Positions 14,956-15,976 of a DNA stretch of 15,976 bases are shown piece after piece. The DNA is from UBA12078 sp964556955 (GTDB taxonomy: Bacteria > Patescibacteriota > Dojkabacteria > SC72), in NCBI GenBank assembly GCA_964556955.1, contig CAZKXP010000015.1:1-15976 (forward strand), in the 5' to 3' direction. A program made the position numbers and the translations under genes. Numbering within the stretch: the first letter of the stretch is position 1; every line of letters starts with the position of its first letter. The notes under the pieces were generated by a model. That model saw only the letters and a list, made by a program, of their open reading frames with translations. It was not told the origin of the DNA and ran no database searches.

Positions 14956-15679
14956 ATGAAAGAAGAATTTAAATATATAAAAGATAAAAATGGGGATATT
15001 AAATATGCAACAGTAGATTTAACCCCATCTACAGATTTAGATGAATTAGAACTCCTTTCTAAAAATACAACCTACCCTATCTACGCAATACCAGAGGATG
15101 TTACAGCAGAGTTTAATGAAGATGGTTGGTTAGTAAGTGCAAAGGGAACAAATATTAAAAATATTTGGCATTTTGTGAATAATTGGGCAACTCCATATGA
15201 ATGTTTAGTTAATGGTTTTCCTTTTCCAGTAAAGATGGAACAAATGTGGAAATNNNNNNNNNNCAACAGCAGTACCGCCATTTCGGTGATGGGGTCTGGA
15301 ACAAATGTGGAAATCAGATACAAAAGTAGAAGAAATGAATGTTGAAGAATTAGAATGGAATTTGGATCTTACATGGTGGTCTACTGATGAGAATATTCCT
15401 TACAATTTAAAACCAAGAACTGTTTTAGAAAATATTGATCTATACCCTATCCATAAAGAGAGAATAAATAATTCTGAGATACAATATCCCCTATTATTAG
15501 TACAGACTAAACAAAATAGGTGGTTAATATATGATGGTGTTCATCGATTTATTAAACAATTATTAGAAGGAAAGAAGACTGTACTTGTACAAAAGTTTGA
15601 TATTAAAGATATGGATAAATATATTCATGATATAGATAAAGAGAGGTTTGAGGAATGGAAGAGGTTGGAGTATAGATAA
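14956..15679 (+). CDS. ParB/Srx-like orphan protein (interrupted by a scaffold join)
   Basis: As written the gene is broken by ten Ns (15254-15263) and a foreign-looking 33-nt piece. The 18-nt block TGGAACAAATGTGGAAAT occurs on both sides (15236-15253 and 15297-15314). Collapsing it removes 61 nt and joins MEQMWK to SDTKVEEM in frame, giving 220 residues. The N-terminal half (1-100) is unrecognised, with VDLTPSTDLDELELLS and a Trp/Asn-rich IWHFVNNWATPYECL. The C-terminal half has YPLLLVQTKQNRWLIYDGVHRF (DGVHR at about 173-177) and then a hydrophobic VLVQKFDI strand. The DG-x-HR turn after a beta-strand is typical of the ParB/sulfiredoxin nuclease fold. I see no helix-turn-helix, so this is not a chromosome-partition ParB. 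Function is unknown. The start is set by the leaderless promoter; there is no Shine-Dalgarno. Confidence 0.7.
15254..15314. other. scaffold join with duplicated flank and chimeric contig end
   Basis: Ten Ns (15254-15263), 33 nt of richer G+C sequence (15264-15296) and a second copy of the 18-nt block already present at 15236-15253. The same 18 bases on both sides, and the restored frame after removing 61 nt, show that the two contigs overlap and that 15264-15296 is a misassembled end. It should not be treated as a direct repeat or an insertion. Confidence 0.8.
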
Positions 15680-15683
15680 ATAT

Positions 15684-15976
15684 TTAGTTATACATCTCAA
15701 ACAATTCCTCCAAAGGAACCTGTATCTCATAAACAGGATATGGAAAAGCATCAATAACCTCATCTAATGTAGTAGATTTCTCTAAATTCTCTTTAAACTT
15801 GTTTAAAACCTCAACATTACCAGTTAAATCCCACTTAACAAACTGTCCCCACAAACCCAAAAAGTTTTTTCCTTTCTTCACTCTATTCTCTTCCAAAACA
15901 TACTTACTAGGAAAAAAACTCTGGTAATTGGGAATATTCTGTAACCATGTAGAACTCTTTAAATACTTAGCACCCT
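15684..15976 (-). CDS. unrecognised protein, C-terminal part (cut by window edge)
   Basis: An open frame enters from the right edge and ends at TAA 15684-15686, giving about 97 residues of a C-terminus. I do not recognise it. It is aromatic-rich in its first part (YLKSSTWLQNIPNY, SFFPSKYVLEE, FLGLWGQFVKWDL), has a short helical stretch (VLNKFKENLEK), and ends with DAFPYPVYEIQVPLEELFEMY. No membrane segment or catalytic motif is visible. It converges on the ParB-like gene with 4 nt between the stops. The true start is outside the window: the frame is open upstream of every internal start candidate. Confidence 0.65.
   Translation of the reverse strand, partial: GAKYLKSSTWLQNIPNYQSFFPSKYVLEENRVKKGKNFLGLWGQFVKWDLTGNVEVLNKFKENLEKSTTLDEVIDAFPYPVYEIQVPLEELFEMYN

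Noticed and set aside
15236..15314. Direct repeat that could be an insertion-site duplication
   Set aside because: The copies flank an N-run and collapsing them restores a gene, so a contig overlap explains it.
1..15976. Recoded TGA (as in Gracilibacteria/Absconditabacteria)
   Set aside because: Conserved tryptophans are TGG, no conserved protein is interrupted by TGA, and the antitoxin ends naturally at TGA.
1..15976. tRNA, rRNA genes, CRISPR arrays or insertion sequences
   Set aside because: I saw no cloverleaf, rRNA core sequence, regularly spaced repeats or transposase; the only exact longer repeat is the assembly duplication.

Overview
The window is an AT-rich bacterial fragment that reads as a compact genome, most likely a member of the Candidate Phyla Radiation (Patescibacteria). 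Four things point there. An AMP phosphorylase and a ribose-1,5-bisphosphate (R15P) isomerase sit together, the archaeal-type AMP pathway that several CPR lineages carry. There is a CxxC-x17-CxxC zinc-ribbon protein of the type common in CPR. Genes are tightly packed, with several stop/start overlaps. Few starts have a Shine-Dalgarno sequence, and two look leaderless. The HD-type CCA enzyme, the signal peptides and the rho-independent terminator favour a bacterium over an archaeon. The code is standard: TGA is used as a stop. The phylum cannot be fixed from the window alone.

Layout. 1-260 (-) is the start of ychF, divergent from 390-2249 (+), a secreted, membrane-anchored transglutaminase-like protein. 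A long minus-strand run follows, read from high to low coordinates: DedA-like membrane protein (11807-11196), two-domain GT2 membrane glycosyltransferase (11195-8823), secreted LPxTA-like surface protein (8759-7596), CCA tRNA nucleotidyltransferase (7654-6227), beta-CASP metallo-beta-lactamase RNase (6163-4736), R15P isomerase (4736-3789) and AMP phosphorylase (3771-2246). The last two should convert AMP to ribulose-1,5-bisphosphate, the substrate of form II/III RuBisCO. No RuBisCO gene is in the window.

Upstream on the same strand lies a more accessory-looking stretch. It holds a Phd/PIN toxin-antitoxin pair with a palindromic operator (12561-11852), a hairpin-rich intergenic region, an RGG/zinc-ribbon protein with its own promoter and terminator (13396-12767), an EEP-family phosphohydrolase (14228-13488), a dCMP-deaminase-like enzyme (14781-14251) and a 5'-truncated histidine-phosphatase remnant (14954-14760). 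A divergent ParB/Srx-like orphan (14956-15679, +) abuts the remnant, and an unrecognised gene runs off the right edge.

The two 10-N runs are scaffold joins, not real gaps. Overlapping the flanks by 4 nt at the first restores a 503-aa AMP phosphorylase. Collapsing an 18-nt duplication at the second restores a 220-aa ParB-like protein. The likeliest new biology is the ParB/Srx-like orphan at a rearrangement junction, the double-GT2 fusion, the RGG/CxxC protein and the hairpin-dense leader of the toxin-antitoxin pair.
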